Positions 16,978 through 25,629 of a DNA stretch of 64,000 nucleotides are shown here, one piece after another; positions within the stretch are counted from its first letter, which is position 1, and each line of letters starts with the position of its first letter. Both the position numbers and the translations under genes were made by a program. The notes beneath the pieces were generated by a model, which had not been told where the DNA came from, ran no database searches, and worked only from the letters and a program-made list of their open reading frames with translations. The stretch is from DASQYE01 sp035940775 (GTDB taxonomy: Bacteria; Acidobacteriota; Blastocatellia; Pyrinomonadales; Pyrinomonadaceae): assembly GCA_035940775.1 (NCBI GenBank), contig DASZEN010000003.1, forward strand, positions 62,001-126,000, read 5' to 3'.

Positions 16978-19900
16978 TTAAGAATCGGCGGGTGATGTTC
17001 CGCCGAGTTGTTTGTGCAAGGATCGAATGTCGGGTCTGGTGAGGTAAATGCTGAAAACTGCTTGCCCCCACTTCTGCTCAAGCTGCGAGAGAATGTTTGC
17101 AGCACGCTCAAGTTGATTCCGAACAGCGAGGTCGTCCCCCTTGTGACGGCTGGCACGCGCCAGGATGAGCCATGCGCGCCACTCCGATTCCAACTGGCCA
17201 GCGCGGGCGAATCTCTCCTGCGCTTCGAGTGCGCGCGCCGCCCCGCTTTGGGCCTCGCCGCTCTCAACGAGCACTTCGGCCAGCGCCAGCAGCGCCCTCG
17301 AAATCAGCGCCGCATCGCCCGCCTCCTTCGCCATCTCAACCGCTTCTTCGCACGACCTTCTGGCCTCTGAGCCAGCGCCGGAGAAGATTAGTGCCAGTCC
17401 GTGAGTGTACTTTGCCTGAACTGCAACGTCTTTGTAAACAAAATCTTTACCATTTGACGCCCGCGATTGTTCGAGAGCCTGTGCGGCCAGTTTGCTGGCC
17501 TCCTGAAAGTGGCGCTCGCTAAGCGCGATCTCGGCATTGCGCAAGGAGATTTCGGCCAGCACCGGCTTGTAGCTGCCGTCGGGTTGCGAGGCCAAAGCCT
17601 GCGCCTGACCCAGCGAGTTCCGCGCTTCGTCGTAACGACCCATCCTCCACAGCACATTGCCACGGTTCATCAGGCTGTAAGTGATGACGACGCGGCTGCC
17701 GAGGGATTTGTTGATCTGATAGCTCTCGTCGTAGCGCGCGAGCGCCTCCGGAAATTGCTCCTGCTCGCTCAGAACCGCGCCGATGTCGCCGTAGGAAAAT
17801 GCCATCTGCGTCTGATCGTTGGTCTCGCGCGCCAGTTGCAGCTTCTGCTCGAAGGCCTGGAGCGCCGCCGGGTAATCGCCCTGATGGCGCAGCGCACGCC
17901 CGAGGCTGGTCAAACAGATCGAGACGTAGGTGCGGTAACCGGCCTGCTTGAAAAAGGCGAGCGCCTCTTTGACATAGCCGACGCCCTCTTCAGTTCGCAG
18001 CCTGTGAATAGCAAGCCCGCCCAGATTCATCAGGCTGAAGGCTTCGCGCAGCTTGACCTTGTTTCGCCGCGCAAAGTCGAGCGATTGTTTGAAATGTTTC
18101 TCGGCCTCGTCATAATCGCCGCTCGCCCAGTAGGCGAGGCCAAGCTCGTTGAGCGCCCGCCCGATGATGGTTTCAAGCCCGCGCTGCTCGGCGTAAGCTA
18201 TCGCCTCGCTGCCGTACTGCTGACCCTTGGCGGTCGCGCCCTGTGTCGTATGAAGAAAGCTGAGGCCCAACAGGGCCGTTATCTTCTGTAGATCGTTTCC
18301 GCTCGCCGTCGCCATATCGAGCGCCTGTTGCAGGTAACGGCTCGCCTCGTCCATCCCTCCCAGCCTCGCAAAGAGAATGCCGCGCTGGTAATAAACTTCC
18401 GCCTGGCCTTCGGCATTGCCCAGCGCCTGATATAGATTCATGGCCCTGTCAAAGGCGGCCGTAGCGCTGGCCGTATCCTGTTGCTGCCCGTAGAGGATGC
18501 CGACGCGAAGGAAAGCCGTCGCATATCGCGGGTCGCGGTTGGTCGCTTCCAGATAATTCTCTATCGCCTTAGACCTCTCGAAGTTCTTCTCGTAGGCGCG
18601 CCCCAAATCCACGTAGACCTGTGGTTGATCCGGGGTGAGCCGGGCCAGCTCGCGATAGAGAACGATGGCGCGTGCGAAATCATTTGAGACGGCAGCGTGG
18701 ATCGCTTCCAAGTAGAGGGCATCGGATTTTGGCAGCGCCGAGCGGTCGGGCACGAGCGTCGCCACGCGCAGCAACTCGTCCTTGGCCCTGTCCGCATAAT
18801 CCAGCTCCATCCAGGCTTCGGCGAGGCGCGCATGAGCCAGAGGAAAATTATTATCCTCGGCGATGGCGTGCTCCAGCGCCTTGCTCGCCTGAAAGTAGGC
18901 GCCGTCGCGCAGAGCATTGGTTCCGGTCTCGTACCAGCGTTGCGCTTCGAGCGCCGGTCGGTGCGGCCCCGGCCGCACCAGTTTCAGGATTACCCATCCG
19001 AGCAGCACTACGGAGACGACGCCGATCAAAACCGCGAAGATGGAGAGACGCGGCCGCCTGAGCGTGTCGGACAAAGCGACCAGCGCGCTCGTCTGCGCCG
19101 TCCTGGCCGCCGCGCCCGTCGTCCCGTTCAAACGCCTGACGTGATGCAGGTCGTCGCCGATTGCGAGGCGCACGCGATGCAAATCCTTCAACAACTCGTC
19201 GGCCGATTGATAGCGCTCTGCGGCCTTCTTAGCCAGCGCCTTCATCACTACTCGATCCAGGCTCTTCGGCACTCGCTCATTGAGCTTCGAGGGCGCGAGC
19301 GGCGTGACGTGTATGACCTGTGCGGCGATCTCTATGACGCTCGCTCCGGCAAAGGCGGCGCGGCCCGTGATGCATTCGTAGAGCAGAGCGCCCAGGGCGA
19401 AGAGGTCGCTGCGGGCATCGACGGGAGCGCTCGTCGCCTGCTCCGGCGACAGGTACAGCGGTGTGCCGACGACCACATCGCTATGCGTGCGCGTCGAGAG
19501 GAGCGTATTGGCGTCCGGGTCTGTCTGGGATTGATCTTCGTTGACCTCCTTGGCGAGTCCGAAGTCTAAGACCTTGACCTGCCCGCGCTCGTTTATCAGG
19601 ACGTTCGACGGCTTGATGTCGCGGTGAACTATTCCCGCCGCGTGTGCTTCCGAGAGCGCCTCGGCGACCTGTTCGATGATCTCCAGGGCGCGCGCAAGCG
19701 TCACGCCGCTCTCTTGAAGCAGTTCGCCCAGGGTTTGGCCGCCGACCAACTCCATCACGATGAACGGATGCTCGTCTTCCGTCTCACCATAATCGTAGAT
19801 GGCTGCGATGTGCGGGTGGCTGAGCTTGGAGACGGCGCGCGCCTCGCGCAGGAAGCGGGCGCGGAAATGATGGTTGTCCGAGGCGTCGGAGAGAAACTTG

Positions 19901-20010
19901 ATGGCGACGCGGCGGCCCAGATGCATATCTTCGGCAAGGTAGACGATGCCCATTCCGCCCTTACCAAGCTCGTCAAGAATGCGATAATGAGAGACCGTCT
20001 GCCCGATCAT
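16978..20010 (-). CDS. Serine/threonine protein kinase with TPR array
   Basis: A 1010-residue Hanks-type kinase fused to a sensor-like repeat domain. Kinase motifs: glycine loop GKGGMGIV (16-23), Lys38 in AIK, HRDIKPSN with Asp131, DFG at 149-151, and a conserved GTPLYLSPEQ. A single membrane helix (about 322-346, FAVLIGVVSVVLLGWVIL) follows the kinase. Beyond it lie roughly twelve tetratricopeptide-like helical hairpins (for example LAHARLAEAWMELDYADRAK and REAFSLMNLGGLAIHRL) up to residue 990. The topology implies a cytoplasmic kinase and an extracytoplasmic or scaffold TPR region. The kinase is probably active. Followed by the Thr/Ser-rich small protein on the same strand. Confidence 0.92.
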   Translation of the reverse strand: MIGQTVSHYRILDELGKGGMGIVYLAEDMHLGRRVAIKFLSDASDNHHFRARFLREARAVSKLSHPHIAAIYDYGETEDEHPFIVMELVGGQTLGELLQESGVTLARALEIIEQVAEALSEAHAAGIVHRDIKPSNVLINERGQVKVLDFGLAKEVNEDQSQTDPDANTLLSTRTHSDVVVGTPLYLSPEQATSAPVDARSDLFALGALLYECITGRAAFAGASVIEIAAQVIHVTPLAPSKLNERVPKSLDRVVMKALAKKAAERYQSADELLKDLHRVRLAIGDDLHHVRRLNGTTGAAARTAQTSALVALSDTLRRPRLSIFAVLIGVVSVVLLGWVILKLVRPGPHRPALEAQRWYETGTNALRDGAYFQASKALEHAIAEDNNFPLAHARLAEAWMELDYADRAKDELLRVATLVPDRSALPKSDALYLEAIHAAVSNDFARAIVLYRELARLTPDQPQVYVDLGRAYEKNFERSKAIENYLEATNRDPRYATAFLRVGILYGQQQDTASATAAFDRAMNLYQALGNAEGQAEVYYQRGILFARLGGMDEASRYLQQALDMATASGNDLQKITALLGLSFLHTTQGATAKGQQYGSEAIAYAEQRGLETIIGRALNELGLAYWASGDYDEAEKHFKQSLDFARRNKVKLREAFSLMNLGGLAIHRLRTEEGVGYVKEALAFFKQAGYRTYVSICLTSLGRALRHQGDYPAALQAFEQKLQLARETNDQTQMAFSYGDIGAVLSEQEQFPEALARYDESYQINKSLGSRVVITYSLMNRGNVLWRMGRYDEARNSLGQAQALASQPDGSYKPVLAEISLRNAEIALSERHFQEASKLAAQALEQSRASNGKDFVYKDVAVQAKYTHGLALIFSGAGSEARRSCEEAVEMAKEAGDAALISRALLALAEVLVESGEAQSGAARALEAQERFARAGQLESEWRAWLILARASRHKGDDLAVRNQLERAANILSQLEQKWGQAVFSIYLTRPDIRSLHKQLGGTSPADS

Positions 20011-20270
20011 CGTGTCGAACCCGTTTATCTAATTCGTGAGCCGAGGAGAAGCGGATGCGTCCCCGAACGCTCAACCACGGCAGGCCAGATAGGCTTTATG
20101 CGGTGCGGCTTCGTTCAACATTCTGCTCTAATTCCAACCGTTTTCCAAGAGCAAAATTACCGAGCAAGGTTATTACGTGGCAGCAGTAACGGAAAAGAGT
20201 CGGCCCCCGCGCAGGGGTTTTACGCTCTTCAGCTTGGGCGGCTGCGGCCCGCCTTTGTTACGGAGTCGAA

Positions 20271-21419
20271 TCAATAGGCTTCGGGCACGAGCGAGCGCCG
20301 CGCGGCGCGTACGATTTCCAGAGCTTCGGGGGTCGTCGCCGCGTGCGCTGTGAGGTGTCCCATCTTGCGTGCCGGGCGCGGCATGTGCTTGCCGTACAGG
20401 TGAAGCTTGACGCCTGGGAAAGCACAGGCAGCGGCCCAACGCGGCGGGCCGTCGCGCCACAGGTCGCCCAGCAGGTTAGCCATCGCAGCCGCGCCGTAGA
20501 TCATCTCGGGCGCGCCGAGCGGGAGGCCGCAGACGGCGCGCAGTTGTTGCTCGAACTGGCTCGTCACGCAGGCGTCAATCGTGTAGTGGCCGGAATTGTG
20601 CGGGCGCGGCGCAATCTCGTTTACGTATAGCCGCCCATCCCGATTGAGGAAAAACTCGACGCAGAGCACGCCGACCACCTCCAGTTGTTCGAGCAGGCTT
20701 GCGGTAATCTCTCGGGCGGAGCGCGCGACCTCGGGCTCTACGTCGGCGGGCGCAACCGAGCAATCCAGGATGTGGCGCTCGTGAATATTATCGGTCACGC
20801 CATAGCTTATGATTTGGGCGTCCGTGCCGCGCGCCGCGATCACGGAGACTTCGCGCTCGAAGTCTACGAAGGCTTCGAGGATTGCCTCCTGTGCGCCGAT
20901 GGCTTTGAAGGCCGCGTCGGCCTCGTCGGGCGAGGCGATCTTGCTCTGACCCTTGCCGTCGTAGCCGAACCCGGCCGTTTTAAGAACCGCCGGAAAGCCC
21001 AGCTCCGCCAAACCGGCGCGAAGCTCTTCTATGGAGCGGACGTGGCGAAACGGCGTGACGGGATAGCCCGCCCTGGTCAGGAAGGTTTTCTCGCGCAGGC
21101 GATGCTGCGCCGTGTGCAGAACTGCGCCGCTCGGCCTGACGGGCACAAACTCCGCGACCGTCTCGACGGTGGCGGCCGGTATGTTCTCGAACTCGAAGGT
21201 GACGACATCGACGGCGCGTGCGAAGCGGCGCACCGCGTCCAGATCGTCGTAAGAAGCGGGGATTTCAACGTCCGAAATCTGCCCTGTGGGAGTGTCGGTC
21301 TCGGGCGAAAAGGTGTGCACCAGATAGCCCATGCGGCGCGCGGCCATCGCGAACATGCGGCCCAGTTGACCGCTGCCGAGCACGCCTATGGTCGAGCCTG
21401 GGAGAACGGCGTCCGTCAC
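20271..21419 (-). CDS. purK: 5-(carboxyamino)imidazole ribonucleotide synthase PurK
   Basis: A 382-residue ATP-grasp enzyme converting AIR, bicarbonate and ATP to N5-CAIR in purine synthesis. The N-terminus STIGVLGSGQLGRMFAMAARRMGY and later FPAVLKTAGFGYDGKGQ, VDFEREVSVIAARG, EFFLNRDGRLYVNEIAPRPHNSGHYTIDAC are diagnostic. The start is GTG at 21419, overlapping the purE stop (GTGA), so translation is coupled. The first half of the longer open frame to 21800 is an overlap of purE in another frame, and is not part of purK. Confidence 0.93.
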   Translation of the reverse strand: MTDAVLPGSTIGVLGSGQLGRMFAMAARRMGYLVHTFSPETDTPTGQISDVEIPASYDDLDAVRRFARAVDVVTFEFENIPAATVETVAEFVPVRPSGAVLHTAQHRLREKTFLTRAGYPVTPFRHVRSIEELRAGLAELGFPAVLKTAGFGYDGKGQSKIASPDEADAAFKAIGAQEAILEAFVDFEREVSVIAARGTDAQIISYGVTDNIHERHILDCSVAPADVEPEVARSAREITASLLEQLEVVGVLCVEFFLNRDGRLYVNEIAPRPHNSGHYTIDACVTSQFEQQLRAVCGLPLGAPEMIYGAAAMANLLGDLWRDGPPRWAAACAFPGVKLHLYGKHMPRPARKMGHLTAHAATTPEALEIVRAARRSLVPEAY

Positions 21420-22024
21420 TTGAGCACGCCCTCGCGCACTTCGCGTTCCTGCTTGAGACGGAACCGGCGAAGCTTTTCTCTTAAATCGGGGCGCGTATTG
21501 GCGAGGATTGCTATTGCCAGGAGCGCGGCGTTGGTCGCCCCGGCCTCGCCTATGGCGAGCGTGCCGACGGGAACACCGGCGGGCATCTGCACTATGGAAA
21601 GTAGCGAGTCCATTCCCTTCAGGGCCCTGCTTTTGACGGGCACGCCGAGCACAGGGATAAGGGTTTGCGCGGCGACCATGCCGGGCAGGTGCGCCGCGCC
21701 GCCCGCGCCCGCAATGATTACCTCCAGCCCACGCGCCTCGGCCCCGGCGGCAAACTCCGTCATCCACGAGGGCGTGCGATGCGCCGAGACGATGCGGCAT
21801 TCGTGCGGCACGTCGAATCCAGCAAGCATCTCACTGGCGCGCTGCATGGTCTCCCAATCCGACTTGCTGCCCATGATGACAGCCACAAGCGACAAGGGCG
21901 GAGGAATGGGGGCGGAGGGCGCAGGGATGTGAGATGAATCATCACTCTCATCCACATCTTTGGCCTTCGCCTCTTTCGCCTTCCGCTTAGACTTTGCTCT
22001 CTTCAGTGACTTTTCATCCCTCAT
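21416..22024 (-). CDS. purE: N5-carboxyaminoimidazole ribonucleotide mutase PurE
   Basis: A 202-residue frame whose class I PurE core begins near residue 47 (LVAVIMGSKSDWETMQRASEML) and includes IVSAHRTPSWM, IIAGAGGAAHLPGMVAA and ATNAALLAIAILA. The enzyme interconverts N5-CAIR and CAIR, acting after PurK. The N-terminal extension of about 46 residues is rich in Lys, Asp and Ser and unlike normal PurE, whose start would be near Met51. The annotated ATG sits inside a four-copy heptamer repeat (22014-22041), so the true start is uncertain. Operon partner of purK. Confidence 0.9.
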   Translation of the reverse strand: MRDEKSLKRAKSKRKAKEAKAKDVDESDDSSHIPAPSAPIPPPLSLVAVIMGSKSDWETMQRASEMLAGFDVPHECRIVSAHRTPSWMTEFAAGAEARGLEVIIAGAGGAAHLPGMVAAQTLIPVLGVPVKSRALKGMDSLLSIVQMPAGVPVGTLAIGEAGATNAALLAIAILANTRPDLREKLRRFRLKQEREVREGVLK

Positions 22025-22041
22025 CCCTCATCCCTCATCCC
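22014..22041. repeat. Tandem heptamer repeat at the purE 5' end
   Basis: Four perfect copies of TCATCCC (GGGATGA on the coding strand). Each copy carries an ATG and a purine-rich GGG, so a change in copy number by one would move the available start codon by seven bases and change frame. Confidence 0.85.
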
Positions 22042-22072
22042 TTAGTTCCTCCCTACGCCCTTCGTTCCTCCC

Positions 22073-23536
22073 TTACTCTTGCGCGTGTGAGTAGCCCGGC
22101 TTGCCGTCGAAGTTGTAGAGGTTCTCGGTTTTGATGAAATCGAGATTGGCGCGGGCGGCGCGGTCGAGGAGCGCGGCGATCTGCGCGTGAGTGACCGGGC
22201 CGCCCGCGGTTTCCGAAGCGAAGCGGCAGCGCCAGTGGTCTGAGCAGAAGGTCTCGGAAGCGCCATCAGGCCAGACCTTTACGCCGCGATTGCTGATCGC
22301 CTTGATTTTGAGCCCGTCGCCGTCGAGCGCCTTCATCGCAGCGCCCAGCTCGTCGGCTGTGCCCCGACTCCAATCCAGATACACGTCGACTCCGACCATC
22401 TCCTTGACGGACTCCTTAGCGTCAGAGATAAAACTCTTGTGCGACGCAGCATCACCGCCGTCGCCGCTCGCAGCGCCGTAGGCGACGGCCTTGAGCGTTT
22501 CCGGCTTCTGCCCTAATCTTTGGACGACCCGTTCGGCAAACTCGCGTGTGCCGACCTTCTCTTTGCTCACCTTCTCGTCATAAATGTCGTAGGTATGGAC
22601 GCCGTCTTCGATGGTGCGCAGCCAGGCGTTATGAACGCGACCGGCCACTTCCGGTTGCCCTACGTGGACGAGCATCATCACCGCGCCGAGCAGAAGGCCC
22701 GAAGGATTCGCAAGGTTCTGTCCGGCGCGACGCGGGGCCGAGCCGTGTATGGCCTCGAACATGGCTATATGCTCGCCGATGTTGGCCGAACCGGCCAGCC
22801 CGACGGAGCCAGCGATCTGCGCGGCGACATCCGAGAGCACATCACCGTAAAGATTCGGCAGCACTACCACGTCGAAGGCTTCGGGCGTGTCGGCAAGCTT
22901 GGCCGAGCCGATGTCTACGATCCAGTGCTCGTTCTCGATGTCAGGATAAGAGGCGGCGATCTCCTCGAAAACCTTGTGGAAGAGACCGTCCGTGATCTTC
23001 ATGATGTTGTCTTTCGTAAAGCACGTTACCTTGCGGCGATTGTTGCGGCGCGCGTACTCGAAAGCGTAGTGAACTATCTTCTCCGTGCCGGGGCGCGAGA
23101 TGAGCTTCAGGCATTGGGTGACCTGATTGGTCTGGCGATATTCGATGCCGCCATACACGTCCTCCTCATTCTCGCGGACGATGACGACATCCATACGCGG
23201 ATGCTTGGTCTCGACGAACGGATGATAAGAGACGCACGGACGCACGTTGGCATAGAGGCCGAAGGTTTTCCGCACCGTCACGTTGAGACTCTTGTAGCCG
23301 CCGCCCTGCGGAGTGGTGATCGGCGCTTTGAGGAACACCTTCGTGCGGCGCAGGCTCTCCCACGCGCTCGGCTCGATACCGGCGCTGTTCCCGGCAAGGT
23401 AAACTTTCTCGCCGATCTCTATCGTCTCGATCTCAAGCCCTGCGCCCGCCTCTTTCAGGATATGAAGGGTCGCGGCCATGATTTCGGGCCCGATCCCGTC
23501 CCCGTGCGCGACTGTGATGGGAATGCTGTTTGGCAT
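22073..23536 (-). CDS. icd: NAD(P)-dependent isocitrate dehydrogenase
   Basis: A 487-residue decarboxylating dehydrogenase of the TCA cycle. Start chosen at 23536 (MPNSIPITVAHGDGIGPEIM), since the frame upstream to 23638 is not supported. Diagnostic pieces: GDGIGPEIM, a substrate Ser in GGYKSLNVTVRKTFGLYANVRPC, VIVRENEEDVYGGIEYRQT, the metal/dinucleotide region VLPNLYGDVLSDVAAQIAGSVGLA and AIHGSAPRRAGQNLANPSGLLL. The extra C-terminal domain and length resemble the Thermus-type enzyme rather than the 416-residue E. coli form. Cofactor preference was not determined. No Shine-Dalgarno is visible. Confidence 0.92.
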   Translation of the reverse strand: MPNSIPITVAHGDGIGPEIMAATLHILKEAGAGLEIETIEIGEKVYLAGNSAGIEPSAWESLRRTKVFLKAPITTPQGGGYKSLNVTVRKTFGLYANVRPCVSYHPFVETKHPRMDVVIVRENEEDVYGGIEYRQTNQVTQCLKLISRPGTEKIVHYAFEYARRNNRRKVTCFTKDNIMKITDGLFHKVFEEIAASYPDIENEHWIVDIGSAKLADTPEAFDVVVLPNLYGDVLSDVAAQIAGSVGLAGSANIGEHIAMFEAIHGSAPRRAGQNLANPSGLLLGAVMMLVHVGQPEVAGRVHNAWLRTIEDGVHTYDIYDEKVSKEKVGTREFAERVVQRLGQKPETLKAVAYGAASGDGGDAASHKSFISDAKESVKEMVGVDVYLDWSRGTADELGAAMKALDGDGLKIKAISNRGVKVWPDGASETFCSDHWRCRFASETAGGPVTHAQIAALLDRAARANLDFIKTENLYNFDGKPGYSHAQE

Positions 23537-23721
23537 GACAGGAAGATGCGCCTTTCCGTAGTGGTTCGATTTCTTAGATTGAGAATGGAGCAATATATGC
23601 CAAAAGCATCGATGCAGGCAACGACCCGCCTGAATCAAAGCGACGGAGCGGGAGGCAGTCTCCTCTCCGCAAAGGTAAGAGCAGGGCGCAAATGTTCGGA
23701 GATGAGAGACGGTGACGCGCT

Positions 23722-24444
23722 TCAGCCCTGAGCGGCGCGCCGCAGCGGATTGACCTTGCTGGCGAATTGAAAAGTGAAGCGGTCGCGGCGAAGGATTTCG
23801 ATGCGGTTCAGCGCGTAGATGTCCGGGCGATCATTGGGCCCATAGACGGTCGAGAAGGCGGCGATGTGGCCCGCGTCCTCGATCGCTCGCCGCGCCGTCT
23901 CGGAGAAGAAACCGGCCGGGTAGGCGAACACCTTGCAGGGCTTCTGCAACAGCTCCTCGATACATCTTTTGGATTCCTCGACCTCGTATTTCACTTCCGC
24001 CGGTGCGAGCTGGTGCAGCAGGCGATGGTTCATCGAATGCGAGCCGAACTCTATGCCGTGATCGGACATCTCCAGAATCTCTTCGCGCGAGAGGTGCGCC
24101 CGCCCGCTTTCGCCTTCGGCCTGCGCCTTGTCCGAGATTGCGCCGATGCACGAGGGTACGAGAAAGACGGTGGCGGGAATCCGAAGGCGTCTGAGCACCG
24201 GAAAGGCGTTCGTGTAATTGTCCTTCCAGCCGTCATCGAAGGTCAGCGCGACGCCGTTTGCGGGAAACGCGCCGCGCTCGCGGAAATGCTCTATCAACCC
24301 GGAAGCCGTGTAGAAGACAAACCCGCGCCGCTTGAGATAGGCCATCTGCTTCTCGAATCGCGCGAGCGGCGTATAGCCTCCGCGCACGCGCGCGTCCGGC
24401 GCAGGCTTGTCTATCTTATGGTAGAGCAGAACGGGGACGGGCAT
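23722..24444 (-). CDS. Polysaccharide deacetylase family protein
   Basis: A 240-residue NodB-fold hydrolase. VLLYHKIDKP opens the protein; motif 1 is LTFDDGWKDNY with the catalytic and metal Asp pair; motif 2 is GSHSMNHRLL with the two metal-binding histidines (HSMNH); and later VFAYPAGFFS is motif 3. The enzyme removes N-acetyl groups from polymeric amino-sugars. No signal peptide is clear, so it may be cytoplasmic or exported by another route. It is 26 bases downstream of the acetyltransferase-like gene on the same strand, as in exopolysaccharide loci. Confidence 0.9.
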   Translation of the reverse strand: MPVPVLLYHKIDKPAPDARVRGGYTPLARFEKQMAYLKRRGFVFYTASGLIEHFRERGAFPANGVALTFDDGWKDNYTNAFPVLRRLRIPATVFLVPSCIGAISDKAQAEGESGRAHLSREEILEMSDHGIEFGSHSMNHRLLHQLAPAEVKYEVEESKRCIEELLQKPCKVFAYPAGFFSETARRAIEDAGHIAAFSTVYGPNDRPDIYALNRIEILRRDRFTFQFASKVNPLRRAAQG

Positions 24445-24470
24445 CGGCGCGCTTCCAAACCTTTCGGCCT

Positions 24471-25550
24471 TCAGAGATTCGGCTGCTCGAAGATGCTAAC
24501 GTCAGAGTCGGCCCGTGTCAAAAACCAGTTGCTCATTTCGTACATCAAGTCCTGCCGGTCTGGGACGTAGGTCATAAACTGCGGCGAGTTTTGGATGCGC
24601 CAGAATCCGAGGCGCTTGAGCCACTGTTCAACGCGCGGGTCGAGGACATCTATGACGAGGCTGCCCGCGCGACGCTCAAGCGCCAGGGCGAGGGCCGCGC
24701 GCAAAAGCTCCTCGACCACATCCACGGAAGCATCGGCTCTGTAGCATAAATCCGAGATCGCGGCCTTCGGAGGCGGGCCTCCACTGCGCTCCGGCTTTCT
24801 AAAAAAGAGCACGACGTAGCCCAGAAGCTGCTCGCCGGTGTAGAGCCCGAGCACGTCGAACCGTTTGCCGGGCTGTCGCATGAACTGCCATTCCAGAAAG
24901 CGCGCCTCGCGCACCACGGCGCAGGGCCACTCGACAGAGGCTTCACGCCAGAGCGCGTCGAAAGCCGCATCGAACGCTGTGACCGCGCGCAGCGTGTGGT
25001 TCTCTTTCAGACGTGATCGGGCCGGAGGGCGCGGGCGAAGCGGAGCGAACCCGAGGTTCAAGGCTTTGCGAACTGGGCTTAAGACACGTCCGAGCGCGTC
25101 GCCCGGAAAAAGCAGGCGATGATAGCGACTGATGCGCCCCATCATCACCCAGTCGAGTCGGCGCAGCACGGCCTCGGACTGTTCGTTGAAGCCGAGCGCA
25201 AACATGGTCGGATACTTTTGGCGCGCCGCCGCGACGAGGCGCTTGCCCAGACCCTTGCCGCGATAGTTTGCGCCGACGATGAAATCCAGAATCCAGATGG
25301 CGCGCCGTCGCTCGTCTCCCAGTTTAAGCTCTACGGGGAGTGTCGCGGCCTGGCCGACGATCCGTTCACCGCTCTTCACTATCCAGAGCGGAATATCATC
25401 GGGGCGCGTGTGTGGATTTTCCAGATAGTGCCATTCCCAGTAGGCGCGCTCGCTCTTGCGCGGGTCTTCCGGATAGGCTTCGCGTAGAAAAGTGAGCAGC
25501 GCTTCCTGTTCGGCTAACTCGAACTGTTTGATCTGAATGTCGCCTGACAT
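24471..25550 (-). CDS. GNAT-like N-acetyltransferase domain protein
   Basis: A 359-residue protein. The N-terminal half has a GNAT signature: AYWEWHYLENP, a long IWILDFIVGANYRGKGLGKRLV acetyl-CoA-binding segment (motif A with R-G-x-G-x-G/K), and FALGFNEQSEAVLRRLDW. A second GNAT-like half around residues 230-340 includes RFDVLGLYTGEQLLGYVVLFF. This tandem form appears in bacteria next to polysaccharide deacetylases, as here. It may acetylate a sugar or lipid-linked intermediate. The substrate is unknown. Confidence 0.8.
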   Translation of the reverse strand: MSGDIQIKQFELAEQEALLTFLREAYPEDPRKSERAYWEWHYLENPHTRPDDIPLWIVKSGERIVGQAATLPVELKLGDERRRAIWILDFIVGANYRGKGLGKRLVAAARQKYPTMFALGFNEQSEAVLRRLDWVMMGRISRYHRLLFPGDALGRVLSPVRKALNLGFAPLRPRPPARSRLKENHTLRAVTAFDAAFDALWREASVEWPCAVVREARFLEWQFMRQPGKRFDVLGLYTGEQLLGYVVLFFRKPERSGGPPPKAAISDLCYRADASVDVVEELLRAALALALERRAGSLVIDVLDPRVEQWLKRLGFWRIQNSPQFMTYVPDRQDLMYEMSNWFLTRADSDVSIFEQPNL

Positions 25551-25580
25551 GCCCCTCGACGCTGCGCTATTGACCTGCGA

Positions 25581-25607
25581 TCGCCGCCGCCGCCGCCGCT
25601 GCTGCTC
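25581..25607. repeat. GCC/GCT triplet microsatellite upstream of the acetyltransferase gene
   Basis: About six GCC units run into three GCT units, ending 31 bases ahead of the next gene in the intergenic gap between the acetyltransferase start and the 25630 gene end. It is one of several triplet tracts in the window. Confidence 0.7.
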
Positions 25608-25629
25608 GTCATAACCCTTTTGATCGCCG

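Noticed and set aside
20685..21932. Plus-strand open frame of 415 codons across purK and purE
   Set aside because: It is the antisense shadow of purK/purE, has Arg/Ala-rich composition and no start signal.
22520..23731. Plus-strand open frame of 403 codons
   Set aside because: Antisense to isocitrate dehydrogenase, which carries clear motifs.
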